Part shown: positions 27,415 to 35,200 of the stretch, piece after piece
Layout of the letters: each line of letters opens with the position of its first letter
Numbering within the stretch: position 1 is the first letter of the stretch
Source of the DNA: Duganella qianjiadongensis
GTDB taxonomy: Bacteria > Pseudomonadota > Gammaproteobacteria > Burkholderiales > Burkholderiaceae_D
Direction of reading: 5' to 3'
Length of the DNA stretch: 64,000 nt
NCBI RefSeq assembly: GCF_009857915.1
Contig: NZ_WWCM01000012.1
Coordinates: 62,001-126,000 of the forward strand
Notes under the pieces: generated by a model
The model's database searches: none
What the model saw: only the letters and a program-made list of their open reading frames with translations
Told to the model about the DNA's origin: nothing
Translations under genes and position numbers: made by a program

Positions 27415-28920
27415 CTAGTCGGGGAAGCGCTGGTTGATTTCCAGCGCCTGGTCGATGTTCTGCACCAGCAGGTCGACATAGTGCGGGTCCAGATGCTGGC
27501 CGGCCACCGAGCGCAGGTGGGCTATCACCTGTTCCAGCGGCCACGCTTCCTTGTAGCAGCGCTTGTGCATCAGCGCGTCGAATACATCGGCCACCGCCAC
27601 GATGCGCGCGTACAGGTGGATCTGCTCGCCCTTCAGGCCTTGCGGATAGCCGCTGCCATCGTATTTCTCGTGGTGCTGGTGGGCGATCACGGCCGCCGCC
27701 TTGAGGATGGGGCGCTGCGAACCGTTGAGGATGGACAGCCCCACGCTGGGGTGCTGCTTCATGATTTCCCATTCGTCCGCATCGAGCTTGCCCGGCTTGA
27801 GCAGCACGGCGTCCGGCGTGGCGATCTTGCCGATATCGTGCATCGGTGCGGCGTGCTGCAGCACGGCGGTTTCCTCGTCGCTCATGCCGCTGGCGCTGGC
27901 CAGCAGGTGGCATACTTCGGCCATGCGGCGCACGTGATTGCCCGCTTCGTTGGAGCGCGATTCCACCACATCGCCCAGACGCAGTATCAGCTCGGCCTGG
28001 GTGTCGGTGATTTCCTGGGTCAGTAGTATGTTATCGAAGGCGATGGCCACGCCCGAGCAGAACACTTCCAGCAGCTTGATATCGAGCTCGGAGATTTCCT
28101 CCACCCCTTTCAGGATCAGCAGCGAATGCTTGCCGCTGTTGTTGGGGAAGTAGCCGATATAGGTATCGCCTTCGAGCTGGGTAATCTTGTTGACCTTGGA
28201 GTGATCGAGCTGGGCCAGCAATTCGGGGCTGAGCAGCGGGCCGTCGATGTCGCCGATACGGGCCAGAATTTCGTAGTTGTTCTCGCCGCTGATGGCCGTG
28301 GCAGCGCGCAGGCGCAGCAGCATGCTCTGCTCCAGCCGCAGTAGCGCCACCACCTGCTGCAGCAGGCCGTTGGCGAAATCCTGCAGATTACGCTGCTGGA
28401 AAATATGCGCCGATGCGGCGATCACCCGTTCCAGCCCTTCGCGGTAGTGCACCTGCGCCTGACGCGCTTCTTCCACCTTCATGATGTCGCGGTAGGCGCG
28501 CAGGGCGGCAAAGGTGGTGGTAAACAGCTTGGTGCGATCGAGCTCGGTCTTTTCCTTGTAGTCGTTGATGTCGAAATTGACGATCACCCGTTCTTCCGGC
28601 GCCTGTCCCGGCTGGCCCGTACGCAGCACGATGCGGGTGAACTGGTTATTCAGGTCCTGCCGCATCCAGCGCGCCACTTCCAGCCCGCTGTCTTCGCTCT
28701 CCATCACCACATCGAGGAATACCAGTGCGATATCGCTTTCGCGCGCCAGCACCTCTTTAGCTTCGGCGCCGCTGTAGGCATGCACGAAGGTGAGGGCGCG
28801 GCCGTCGAGCCGGAAACGGCTCAGGGTCAGCTTGGTGATATCGTGGATGTCGGGTTCATCGTCGACCAGCAGGACTTTCCATGGCGCTAGTTTAGGCGAC
28901 GACGGTGACAGAAAAGACAT
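27415..28920 (-). CDS. response regulator with REC, DUF3369 and HD-GYP domains
   Basis: 501 residues from ATG 28920; the frame is open further upstream to 29091, but those codons look non-coding. The REC domain (15-135) has D20/D21 and phospho-acceptor D70 (LVFLDVVME). A DUF3369 middle domain follows (about 150-310), then HD-GYP (about 320-500) with MHDIGK, HHEKYDGSGYP and DVFDAL motifs. HD-GYP domains of this type hydrolyse c-di-GMP; the metal ligands look intact. Its tail-to-tail position with the GAF histidine kinase suggests, but does not prove, a two-component pair controlling c-di-GMP breakdown. Confidence 0.92.
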   Translation of the reverse strand: MSFLSPSSPKLAPWKVLLVDDEPDIHDITKLTLSRFRLDGRALTFVHAYSGAEAKEVLARESDIALVFLDVVMESEDSGLEVARWMRQDLNNQFTRIVLRTGQPGQAPEERVIVNFDINDYKEKTELDRTKLFTTTFAALRAYRDIMKVEEARQAQVHYREGLERVIAASAHIFQQRNLQDFANGLLQQVVALLRLEQSMLLRLRAATAISGENNYEILARIGDIDGPLLSPELLAQLDHSKVNKITQLEGDTYIGYFPNNSGKHSLLILKGVEEISELDIKLLEVFCSGVAIAFDNILLTQEITDTQAELILRLGDVVESRSNEAGNHVRRMAEVCHLLASASGMSDEETAVLQHAAPMHDIGKIATPDAVLLKPGKLDADEWEIMKQHPSVGLSILNGSQRPILKAAAVIAHQHHEKYDGSGYPQGLKGEQIHLYARIVAVADVFDALMHKRCYKEAWPLEQVIAHLRSVAGQHLDPHYVDLLVQNIDQALEINQRFPD

Positions 28921-29372
28921 ATGAGCGAGTTCCGCAAAAGGCACGAGGTTGGGGTTATCCGATTGTAGACCGGGCTTATCGCCATTGACAACAAGCAACA
29001 ATCCGTGTTTTTGGGGAGTGTTGCAAAGCCGCAGTGGCGTGCTCAGGGCAGCAGCAACAATACTTCGTTTTAGGCAATATTGCCATCGCATTTACACAAC
29101 AAGGCGCACTGGCCAGCAAAAAAGCCCGCAAGGAGGCTAAGCTCGTTGCGGGCGGGGGACAGCTGGGGGAAATCGGTACGGGCAGGCAGGTGCGGAGGCG
29201 TGCTGCAACGGACGCAATCTTAGCCGGATGTTATGACGCCAGCATGACAGGCGCTAACGGCCGGATTTGGTAACAAACTTATTCAGGCAGCGCAGCGGCG
29301 CAGGAAAGCGGCTATATTGCAGCTATATTGTTTGCAGCATCAAGCGCTGCACCGACTGTGAAGGAGTTAGTC
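28921..29372. other. 452-bp intergenic region with an orphan terminator
   Basis: No convincing protein gene on either strand; short open frames here lack ribosome sites and normal composition. It should carry the divergent promoters of the HD-GYP regulator and the DUF3016 gene; TATATT-like boxes occur near 29312-29330. A clear minus-strand terminator (29118-29153) is listed separately. Confidence 0.6.
29118..29153 (-). terminator. orphan minus-strand intrinsic terminator (possible small RNA end)
   Basis: Stem GCCCGCAA (29124-29131) / TTGCGGGC (29146-29153). On the minus strand it is followed directly by TTTTTT (A-run 29118-29123 on plus). No minus-strand gene lies upstream of it before 29883, so it may end an unannotated transcript starting at about 29160-29350. 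Confidence 0.6.
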
Positions 29373-29861
29373 ATGCGAGCAAAGACACGCATACTGCTGG
29401 CGGCAGCGCTGCTGGCCAGTGGCGCCGCTGCGGCGCAAGTGAGCGTCAGCTATGTGAAGCCGGAAGATTATGCCGATGTGCCGCGCAATGCCATCGAGCG
29501 CGAACGGGTGCTGAAAGATTTCAGTAACTATTTCGACAGCTGGAATGCCAGACTGCCGGCCGGGCAGAGCCTGAAAATCGAAGTGCTCGACATCGATCTG
29601 GCCGGACGCATGTGGCCGCGCCGCAATGGTGGCGAAGATATCCGCGTGCTCAATGACGGCGCCGACTGGCCGCGCATGCGGCTGCACTACACGCTGGAAC
29701 AGAACGGCCAGACGCTGCGCAGCGGCGACGAACAGCTCTCGAATATGAGCTATATGCAGCGCATCAACCGCTACTGGGAAACCGATACGCTGCGTTACGA
29801 AAAGCAGATGCTGGATGAGTGGTTCGACAAGACCATCGTGCCGAAAGTGGCGGCACGCTGA
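29373..29861 (+). CDS. DUF3016 periplasmic protein
   Basis: 162 residues from ATG 29373, set by AAGGAG at 29361-29366. The signal peptide (core ILLAAALLASGAAA, cleavage near AAA-QVS) is followed by the DUF3016 pattern: VSYVKPEDYADV, LKIEVLDIDLAGRM, DWPRMRLHYTLEQNG, SNMSYMQRINRY and YEKQMLDEWF. Function is unknown; predicted periplasmic. It is probably monocistronic, since the next gene is convergent 21 bp away. Confidence 0.85.
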   Translation: MRAKTRILLAAALLASGAAAAQVSVSYVKPEDYADVPRNAIERERVLKDFSNYFDSWNARLPAGQSLKIEVLDIDLAGRMWPRRNGGEDIRVLNDGADWPRMRLHYTLEQNGQTLRSGDEQLSNMSYMQRINRYWETDTLRYEKQMLDEWFDKTIVPKVAAR

Positions 29862-29882
29862 TCTGGCACAGCCGCTGGCGGT

Positions 29883-30326
29883 TTAGTCCAGCCGGTTCAC
29901 TCTGGGGAATTTGGCGCGGAATTCTTCCGGCATGGGCGTGACTTTGCTGGTTTTGTAGTTGAAGAAGACAAAGCCGTACTTGGCCATGGCCACCAGCGCG
30001 CGGTCGGCCGGGCGGGTGACGCGGAAGATGATATCGCCGCCGTAGCTATTGAAGTCCATGACTCCCACCTCGAAGGTCAGCACATCGCGCGCATGGGCTT
30101 CGGCGCGGTACATGGTGGACAGGTCGGTGACGATGATGCCCAGCCCCGTGCCATCGACTTCTTCCACGCCGTTTTCGTACAGGAAGCGCGCGCGCGCTTC
30201 CGACAGCATGGATATCATGGAGTCATTGCCGAGATGGTTGCCGGCGTTGATGTCGGTCACGCGGACCGTGAGCTGGGTGGAATAACAGAACTGGTTTTCG
30301 GGGAAATCGAGTTGCAGACGGGCCAT
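29883..30326 (-). CDS. acyl-CoA thioesterase, hot-dog fold (4HBT)
   Basis: A 147-residue protein with the YbgC/FadM-type thioesterase pattern: a strand TVRVTDINAGNHLGND (catalytic-region DxxxxxH-like), the helix SMISMLSEARARFLY, then GIIVTDLSTMYRAEAHARD and FRVTRPADRALVAMAKYGFVFF. It hydrolyses acyl-CoA thioesters; the substrate cannot be told. It is the last gene of a likely three-gene minus-strand run (M28 peptidase, dienelactone hydrolase, thioesterase), 49 bp after the preceding gene with a GAGGT Shine-Dalgarno. Confidence 0.85.
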   Translation of the reverse strand: MARLQLDFPENQFCYSTQLTVRVTDINAGNHLGNDSMISMLSEARARFLYENGVEEVDGTGLGIIVTDLSTMYRAEAHARDVLTFEVGVMDFNSYGGDIIFRVTRPADRALVAMAKYGFVFFNYKTSKVTPMPEEFRAKFPRVNRLD

Positions 30327-30375
30327 GCTTACCTCACTTAGGAAGGCTTCATTCTAGCGCACGGCCCGCGCCGAT

Positions 30376-31074
30376 TTACAGCTGTTCGGCCAGGAACTGT
30401 AGTGTATGTCCTCTAGCCAGTGCAGCGCTAGGCTGGTGGTAGGAACTGCGATGGTTGCAGTTAAAGCCATGTTCGGCCTGCGGATACACGTGGATTTCCA
30501 CCTGTTCGTTAGCGTCGAAGGTGTGCGCAATGCTTTGCACTGCCGCGAGCGGGATGTGGCTATCGCGTGCGCCGAAGTGCATCAGCACCGGCCCGGTGAT
30601 CTCGCTGGCGCGATCTAGCCCCAGCTGGATGCCGCCGCCGTAGTAGCACACGGCGGCATCGACCACGCCGTTGGCTGCCGTGTGATAGGACAGTTTGCCG
30701 CCGAAGCAGTAGCCCAGCGAGGCGATGCGCGGGCCCACGCCCGGCAGGGCGCGCAGTACGCTGGCGGTGGCGGCAACGTCAGCCTGTGCCAGCGCGAAGT
30801 CGGTGCCATTCATCAGCGCCACGGCGCGCTGCCAGTCCGCGCCTTCGTAACCGAGTTCGATGCGCTCGCCCTGACGCCAGAAGATGTCGGGTGCCAGCAC
30901 CACATAGCCATCAGCCGCATACTGGTCGGCCACGTTGCGGATGTGCTGGTTGACGCCGAAAATCTCCTGCAGCAGCACGATGCCGGGGCCGCTGCCGCCG
31001 CGTGGCAGCGACAGATAGGCGCCGAAACTGCCGTTAGCGCTTTCTATATTGATCCACTTGCTATTGGTTTCCAT
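30376..31074 (-). CDS. dienelactone hydrolase family protein
   Basis: A 232-residue alpha/beta hydrolase with the DLH pattern: LLQEIFGVNQHIRNVADQYA, nucleophile Cys in GYCFGGKLSY, Asp in GARDSHIP, and His in AEHGFNCNHR. Classic members open dienelactones in chlorocatechol breakdown, but many homologues act on other esters, so the substrate is open. It lies 12 bp after the M28 peptidase gene with an AAAAGGAA Shine-Dalgarno; probably the same operon. Confidence 0.92.
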   Translation of the reverse strand: METNSKWINIESANGSFGAYLSLPRGGSGPGIVLLQEIFGVNQHIRNVADQYAADGYVVLAPDIFWRQGERIELGYEGADWQRAVALMNGTDFALAQADVAATASVLRALPGVGPRIASLGYCFGGKLSYHTAANGVVDAAVCYYGGGIQLGLDRASEITGPVLMHFGARDSHIPLAAVQSIAHTFDANEQVEIHVYPQAEHGFNCNHRSSYHQPSAALARGHTLQFLAEQL

Positions 31075-31086
31075 GCCCTGTTCCTT

Positions 31087-32718
31087 TTAACGTTTGACCT
31101 TGCCGAAAGCATCGCCTGCCTTCCAGCTCTGCATTTCCGCCGCATTGCCGACGGCGTAGCCCAGGTTGAGCGTGAACTGGGCCTGCTGCACCATGCCCGA
31201 CAGATCCCAGCTAGGGTGGTATTCGTCGCTGGTCTGGTGGTAGTCCTTCTTGAACGAGACCATCCTGGCGCTCGAATGTTCCTGATCGTGCTCGAATTCG
31301 AAGTGGCCGTCGCCGGAGAACACGGCCGACCCCACGTTAAAGGCCGGTACGCCGGCCTTGGCGAAGTTGAAGTGGTCAGCTCGGAAGTAGGCGCCCGACA
31401 GGTCGGGAATGGTCGGTGCCAGCTTCAGGCCCATTTTGCGCGCCACCTTGCCGGCGGCTTCGTATAGGCTGCTGCGCTCGGCGCCTGCCACGCCCATATC
31501 GATGGTGCGGCCGACAAAGTTCATGCTGTCCAGATTCAGGTCGGCCGTGGTCTGGTTCAGCGGCCAGGCCGGATTGCGTACATAGGCGGCGCTGCCCAGC
31601 AGGCCCTGTTCTTCGGCGGCCGGCCAGAGGAAGACCTGGGTGCGTTTGGCCGGATGCTTGACGGCTTCTGCCGCCATGGCCAGCAGCGCGGCCGAGCCGG
31701 AAGCATTGTCGATGGCGCCGTTCCAGATGTGGTCGTGGCCATCTTCCTTGCTTACGCCTTCGTCCATGCCCAGATGGTCCCAGTGGGCCGAGTACACCAC
31801 GGCCTGCTGTTTCAGCTTGGGATCGCTGCCCGGCACTATACCGGCCACGTTGAACTGCTCGATCTGGCGGATGGCGCTGTGGATCTCGGCGTGCACGTTC
31901 AGTTTCAGATCGACCGGACGGAAGTCGCGCTGCTCGGCCTGGGCGCGCAGCGCATCGAGATCGAAGCCGCCAGCGGCGAACAGGCTGCGCGCCACTTCTT
32001 CCTGCAGCCAGCCTTCGATAGCGTTGCCCGAACCGGCCAGATGGAAGCGTTCATGGCTGAAGCCATTGGCCGGCACGCTCCATGGATAGGAAGCCGACGG
32101 CGTGGTGTGGATCAGCAGGGCGCCTGCTGCGCCCTGACGCACGGCTTCTTCGAATTTATACAGCCAGCGGCCATAGTAGGTGTAGGCTTTACCGGCGAAG
32201 CGGTTGGGTTCTTCGGCAGTCGGCTGCGGGTCATTGACCATCATGACCAGTATCTTGCCCTTCATGTCTATGCCTTTGTAGTCGTCCCATTTTTCTTCCG
32301 GGGCGATGGCGCCATAGCCGACAAATACCAGCGGCGCATCGATGCTGATGTCGGTTTTGCCGCCGGCCGTGCCGAATACGATCTCGCTGCCGTTGAGCGG
32401 CGTGATCTGCTTGCCGGCAGCGTTCTGGAAGCGTACAAAGCTATTTGCCAGCAGTTTGGTGCCTTCGATCTTTACCGGCATGCGGTAGCCGCCGCCAGCC
32501 AGCGGCTTGAGGCCGATGACGGCAGCCTGGGTTTCCAGATAGCGCACCGCCAGATCTCCGCCGCGCTGGCCGGTGCCGCGCCCTTCGAGCAGGTCGTCGG
32601 CGAGGAAGGACAGGTGGGCGCGCAGCGGACCCTCGCTTACTGTCGGAGCGTTCTGGGCGTGGGCGTGGAAGGAAGCCAGTGCGAGGCTGGTAGCGATGGC
32701 GAGGGCCGGGATGCGCAT
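31087..32718 (-). CDS. exported M28 family zinc peptidase
   Basis: 543 residues. Signal peptide at about 1-21 (LALASFHAHA-QNA). A PA-like insert (about 100-240) precedes the M28 catalytic domain. Metal-binding segments are visible: YSAHWDHLGMD, GAIDNASGSAALLAMA, PAAEEQGLLGS, ADLNLDSMNF and KKDYHQTSDEYHP. It is predicted to be a periplasmic di-zinc aminopeptidase or carboxypeptidase. GGAGTAAAC lies directly before the ATG. It is the first gene of a minus-strand run and is divergent from the SDR gene. Confidence 0.93.
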   Translation of the reverse strand: MRIPALAIATSLALASFHAHAQNAPTVSEGPLRAHLSFLADDLLEGRGTGQRGGDLAVRYLETQAAVIGLKPLAGGGYRMPVKIEGTKLLANSFVRFQNAAGKQITPLNGSEIVFGTAGGKTDISIDAPLVFVGYGAIAPEEKWDDYKGIDMKGKILVMMVNDPQPTAEEPNRFAGKAYTYYGRWLYKFEEAVRQGAAGALLIHTTPSASYPWSVPANGFSHERFHLAGSGNAIEGWLQEEVARSLFAAGGFDLDALRAQAEQRDFRPVDLKLNVHAEIHSAIRQIEQFNVAGIVPGSDPKLKQQAVVYSAHWDHLGMDEGVSKEDGHDHIWNGAIDNASGSAALLAMAAEAVKHPAKRTQVFLWPAAEEQGLLGSAAYVRNPAWPLNQTTADLNLDSMNFVGRTIDMGVAGAERSSLYEAAGKVARKMGLKLAPTIPDLSGAYFRADHFNFAKAGVPAFNVGSAVFSGDGHFEFEHDQEHSSARMVSFKKDYHQTSDEYHPSWDLSGMVQQAQFTLNLGYAVGNAAEMQSWKAGDAFGKVKR

Positions 32719-32830
32719 GTTTACTCCATGAAGTGTAATTCGGTGCAGAGGGCTTTATCTTACTTTACTTGTGGTAGCAACTGCACGCCGTGCCGTTGTA
32801 AAAATAATCGGATCGGATCAGGGGAGAACT

Positions 32831-33637
32831 ATGAAAGTCATCATCATTACCGGTAGCTCGGATGGCATCGGGGCAGAAATGGCGCGCCAGTTGGCGCAGC
32901 GGCACGGCAGCGCAGTGGCGCTGGTGCTGGCCGCGCGCAACGCGGGACAGCTGGAGCAGGTGGCGGCCAGCTGTGCCGCCAGCGGCGCGCAGACGCTGGT
33001 AGTGCCCACCGATGTTTCGCTGCAGGCCCAGTGCGTCGCCCTGATCGAGGCCTGCGTGGCGCGCTTTGGCCGCATCGATGCGCTGATCAACAACGCCGGC
33101 CGCTCGGCCCACGCGCTGTTCGAGGAGGTGGAGAATCTGGCGTGGTACGAGGAGCTGATGCGTATCAATCTGTGGGGCAGCGTGTGGTGCACCCATGCCG
33201 CACTGCCCTATCTGAAGCAGACGCGCGGCAGCATCGTGGCAGTGTCCTCGCTGGCCGGTCTGGTGGGCGTGCCGGGGCGCACGGCCTACGGCGCCAGCAA
33301 GTTCGCCATGGGCGGCTTTTTCGAGGCGCTGCGGCCGGAACTGCGCGGCGCAGGCGTCAGCGTGACGATAGCCTATCCCGGCGTGGTGGCGACGCAGATC
33401 CGCCATCGCGGTTTCAACGCCGCTGGAGGAGCACTGGGGCGCAGCAGCCTGAAAGAGGACAAGGCCATGCCGGTGGAGCAGTGCGCCCGGCTGATTATCG
33501 ATGGCATGGAAGCACGCCGGCGCGAGGTGGTGATGTCGGCCAAGGGCAAGCTGGGACGCTGGCTCAAGCTGATCGCGCCCGGACTGGTGGAGCGCATGGC
33601 GCTGGCCGCCGTGAAAAAGGAGGCGCAGCCCCATTAA
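32831..33637 (+). CDS. short-chain dehydrogenase/reductase (SDR)
   Basis: 268 residues from ATG 32831, set by GGGGAGA at 32821-32827; an upstream in-frame ATG at 32771 has no ribosome site. Classical SDR motifs: cofactor loop TGSSDGIG (about 8-15), NNAG (residues 89-92 region), catalytic Ser in VAVSSLAGL, and YGASKF (Tyr/Lys). The C-terminal tail is basic and may touch the membrane. It is an NAD(P)-dependent oxidoreductase of unknown substrate. Confidence 0.92.
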   Translation: MKVIIITGSSDGIGAEMARQLAQRHGSAVALVLAARNAGQLEQVAASCAASGAQTLVVPTDVSLQAQCVALIEACVARFGRIDALINNAGRSAHALFEEVENLAWYEELMRINLWGSVWCTHAALPYLKQTRGSIVAVSSLAGLVGVPGRTAYGASKFAMGGFFEALRPELRGAGVSVTIAYPGVVATQIRHRGFNAAGGALGRSSLKEDKAMPVEQCARLIIDGMEARRREVVMSAKGKLGRWLKLIAPGLVERMALAAVKKEAQPH

Positions 33638-33800
33638 ACGCCGTGGGAGCGGTAAGTGGGCTGAAAAGCGCTATTTGTAAGCGAGTGTAAGAGTCGGTAA
33701 GCGCTTGTAATTGCCGTCAACTGGCGGGGGAGTCGGGCCGTTTTTTGCTCATGCGACACGGGATTGTCCCGATGCCGAAACCCAGAAAAGGAAATACATC

Positions 33801-34271
33801 ATGACCAAAATCACCGCTTCCCTGATCGCCGGTCTGTTCGCTACCGCAGCATTCGCACAGACGCCTGCTGCCACCACGACCACCGCACCCGTGGTAAAAC
33901 CCGCCGCAGTGAAAGCCGAAACTAAAGCTGAAACTAAGGCTGAAGCTAAAGTGGAAGCCAAGGCAGAAACCAAAACGGCTGAAGTGAAAGGCGCAAGCAA
34001 GGCGGCCGAAGTTAAAGCGGCGCACAAACCGGCCGAGGTGAAAGGCGAAGTTAAAACCGATGTTAAAGCTAAAGCTCACGAGGCTAAAGCAGAAGCCAAG
34101 ACTGTCGAAGCAAAAGACACCGAAGTCAAAGCCGCCGACACCCATGTCGCCGCCAGGGCCGAATTGAAAACCGCTCCAGTCAAAGCCGAACACCAGGCTA
34201 AAGAATCCAAGGTCGCAGCACCAGTTGTTGTTGCAAAACACGAAGTAAAACCAGCAGTCGTTAGCAAGTAA
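33801..34271 (+). CDS. exported Lys/Ala/Glu-rich low-complexity protein (156 aa)
   Basis: ATG 33801 follows AAAAGGAAA. Signal peptide MTKITASLIAGLFATAAFA-Q, then almost entirely KAE-type repeats (AETKAETKAEAKVEAKAETK and variants) with His-containing variants later. It is predicted to be a charged, helical or disordered periplasmic/extracellular protein; no known domain. Its signal peptide and its 3' end (AGCAAGTAATCAGGTAGT) resemble those of the next two genes, so all three may be one small family. The leader contains several GTAAG repeats (33676-33712). Confidence 0.75.
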   Translation: MTKITASLIAGLFATAAFAQTPAATTTTAPVVKPAAVKAETKAETKAEAKVEAKAETKTAEVKGASKAAEVKAAHKPAEVKGEVKTDVKAKAHEAKAEAKTVEAKDTEVKAADTHVAARAELKTAPVKAEHQAKESKVAAPVVVAKHEVKPAVVSK

Positions 34272-34333
34272 TCAGGTAGTAATTGACTCAGATTTAACCA
34301 TATAAACCGTATATACCGTTAAGAGGAATTATC

Positions 34334-34591
34334 ATGAAAAAAGTTATCGCCACCCTGATCGCCACCCTGTTCGCTGGTGCCGCTTTCGCTCAAGCTCCTG
34401 CGCCTGCCGCTTCGGCTAGCGCCAAAGCATCGGCTCCTGCTGCTGCCGCAGCAGCAGCTTCGGCCCCGGCTGCATCGACGCCTGCCGCACCGGTGGAGAA
34501 AAAGGTCAAGCATCACAAGAAGGCAGTTGCAGCATCGGCTAGCGCATCGGCTTCGGCTCCTGCAGCTTCGGCACCAGCAGCTAGCAAGTAA
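34334..34591 (+). CDS. exported Ala/Ser/Pro-rich small protein, copy 1 (85 aa)
   Basis: Shine-Dalgarno AAGAGGAA lies before ATG 34334. Signal peptide MKKVIATLIATLFAGAAFA-Q. The mature part is Ala/Ser/Pro-rich with one basic core (KKVKHHKK) and ends in APAASK. It is nearly identical in leader and signal peptide to the following gene. No function is known; composition resembles unassigned small exported Ala-rich proteins of Burkholderiales. Confidence 0.75.
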   Translation: MKKVIATLIATLFAGAAFAQAPAPAASASAKASAPAAAAAAASAPAASTPAAPVEKKVKHHKKAVAASASASASAPAASAPAASK

Positions 34592-34653
34592 TCAGGTAGT
34601 CACTGCAGCAGACTTAAGCATCTAAACCGTATAGACCGTAAAGAGGAATTATC

Positions 34654-34869
34654 ATGAAAAAAGTTATCGCTACCCTGATCGCCACCCTGTTCGCTGGTGC
34701 CGCTTTCGCTCAAGCTCCTGCTCCTGCCGCTTCGGCGAGCGCCTCGGCTTCGGCTCCTGCAGCATCCGCACCGGCGAAGAAAGCAACTCATCACAAGAAA
34801 GAGAAAGCTGCAGCGGCTTCGGCTTCGGCATCGATGCCAGCAGCATCGGCACCAGCCGCCAGCAAATAA
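34654..34869 (+). CDS. exported Ala/Ser/Pro-rich small protein, copy 2 (71 aa)
   Basis: This is a tandem copy of the preceding gene: the leader and first 27 codons are nearly identical, with synonymous changes. The basic core here is KKATHHKKEK and the APAASK C-terminus is kept, while the Ala/Ser/Pro tract is shorter. Length differences lie only in the repetitive parts, as expected for replication slippage. It is followed after 156 bp by an intrinsic terminator, so the three small exported proteins probably share a transcript. Confidence 0.75.
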   Translation: MKKVIATLIATLFAGAAFAQAPAPAASASASASAPAASAPAKKATHHKKEKAAAASASASMPAASAPAASK

Positions 34870-35025
34870 GCGTCAGCTAGTTAGCAACATCCTTCAGGTA
34901 GTACCCCGGCCGCCAGATCAAGCTGGCGGCACTAAGCTGACCTTCAGCTTGCAGCAAGCAGCGTCACCATGCAGGACGTGCCGCCCCGGACCAGTATGGC
35001 CTGGGCGGCGCAGGAACCCGGAAAG

Positions 35026-35050
35026 CACAGGCTGTGGCCTGTGTTTTTTT
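35026..35050 (+). terminator. intrinsic terminator after the small exported proteins
   Basis: Stem CACAGGC (35026-35032) / GCCTGTG (35037-35043), 4-nt loop, then seven T (35044-35050). It lies in the 331-bp gap before the helicase gene; the rest of that gap holds the helicase promoter region and no gene. A further stem GCCGCCAG/CTGGCGGC near 34910 lacks a T-run. Confidence 0.85.
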
Positions 35051-35200
35051 ATGGCCGGGTGATTTAGCAGGAAATACTGTGATTTCGGCCATGTTTTCGC
35101 GAATTTTGGGCAAAATCGGGCTGAAAGCGGCCAGACAGAGTAAACTACGCACAAATTTCTTTCGCAATTAGGCGATTCGAACATACTTGTGAGTGACGCC

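Larger units (their letters stand above)
34263..34869 (+). repeat. 320-bp tandem duplication carrying a whole small gene
   Basis: The segments starting at 34263 and 34583 align with a constant 320-bp offset: AGCAAGTAATCAGGTAGT, then the leader TAAACCGTATA, then AAGAGGAATTATCATG and the signal-peptide codons. The unit holds ribosome site plus complete gene, so the duplication created a second exported protein. Confidence 0.85.

Noticed and set aside
29034..29273. 79-aa plus-strand open frame in the 28921-29372 gap
   Set aside because: No ribosome site, and the frame crosses a strong minus-strand terminator stem; composition looks random.
33676..33712. Cluster of GTAAG repeats as a regulatory array
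   Set aside because: Irregular spacing and only four to five short copies; noted but not enough to name a site.
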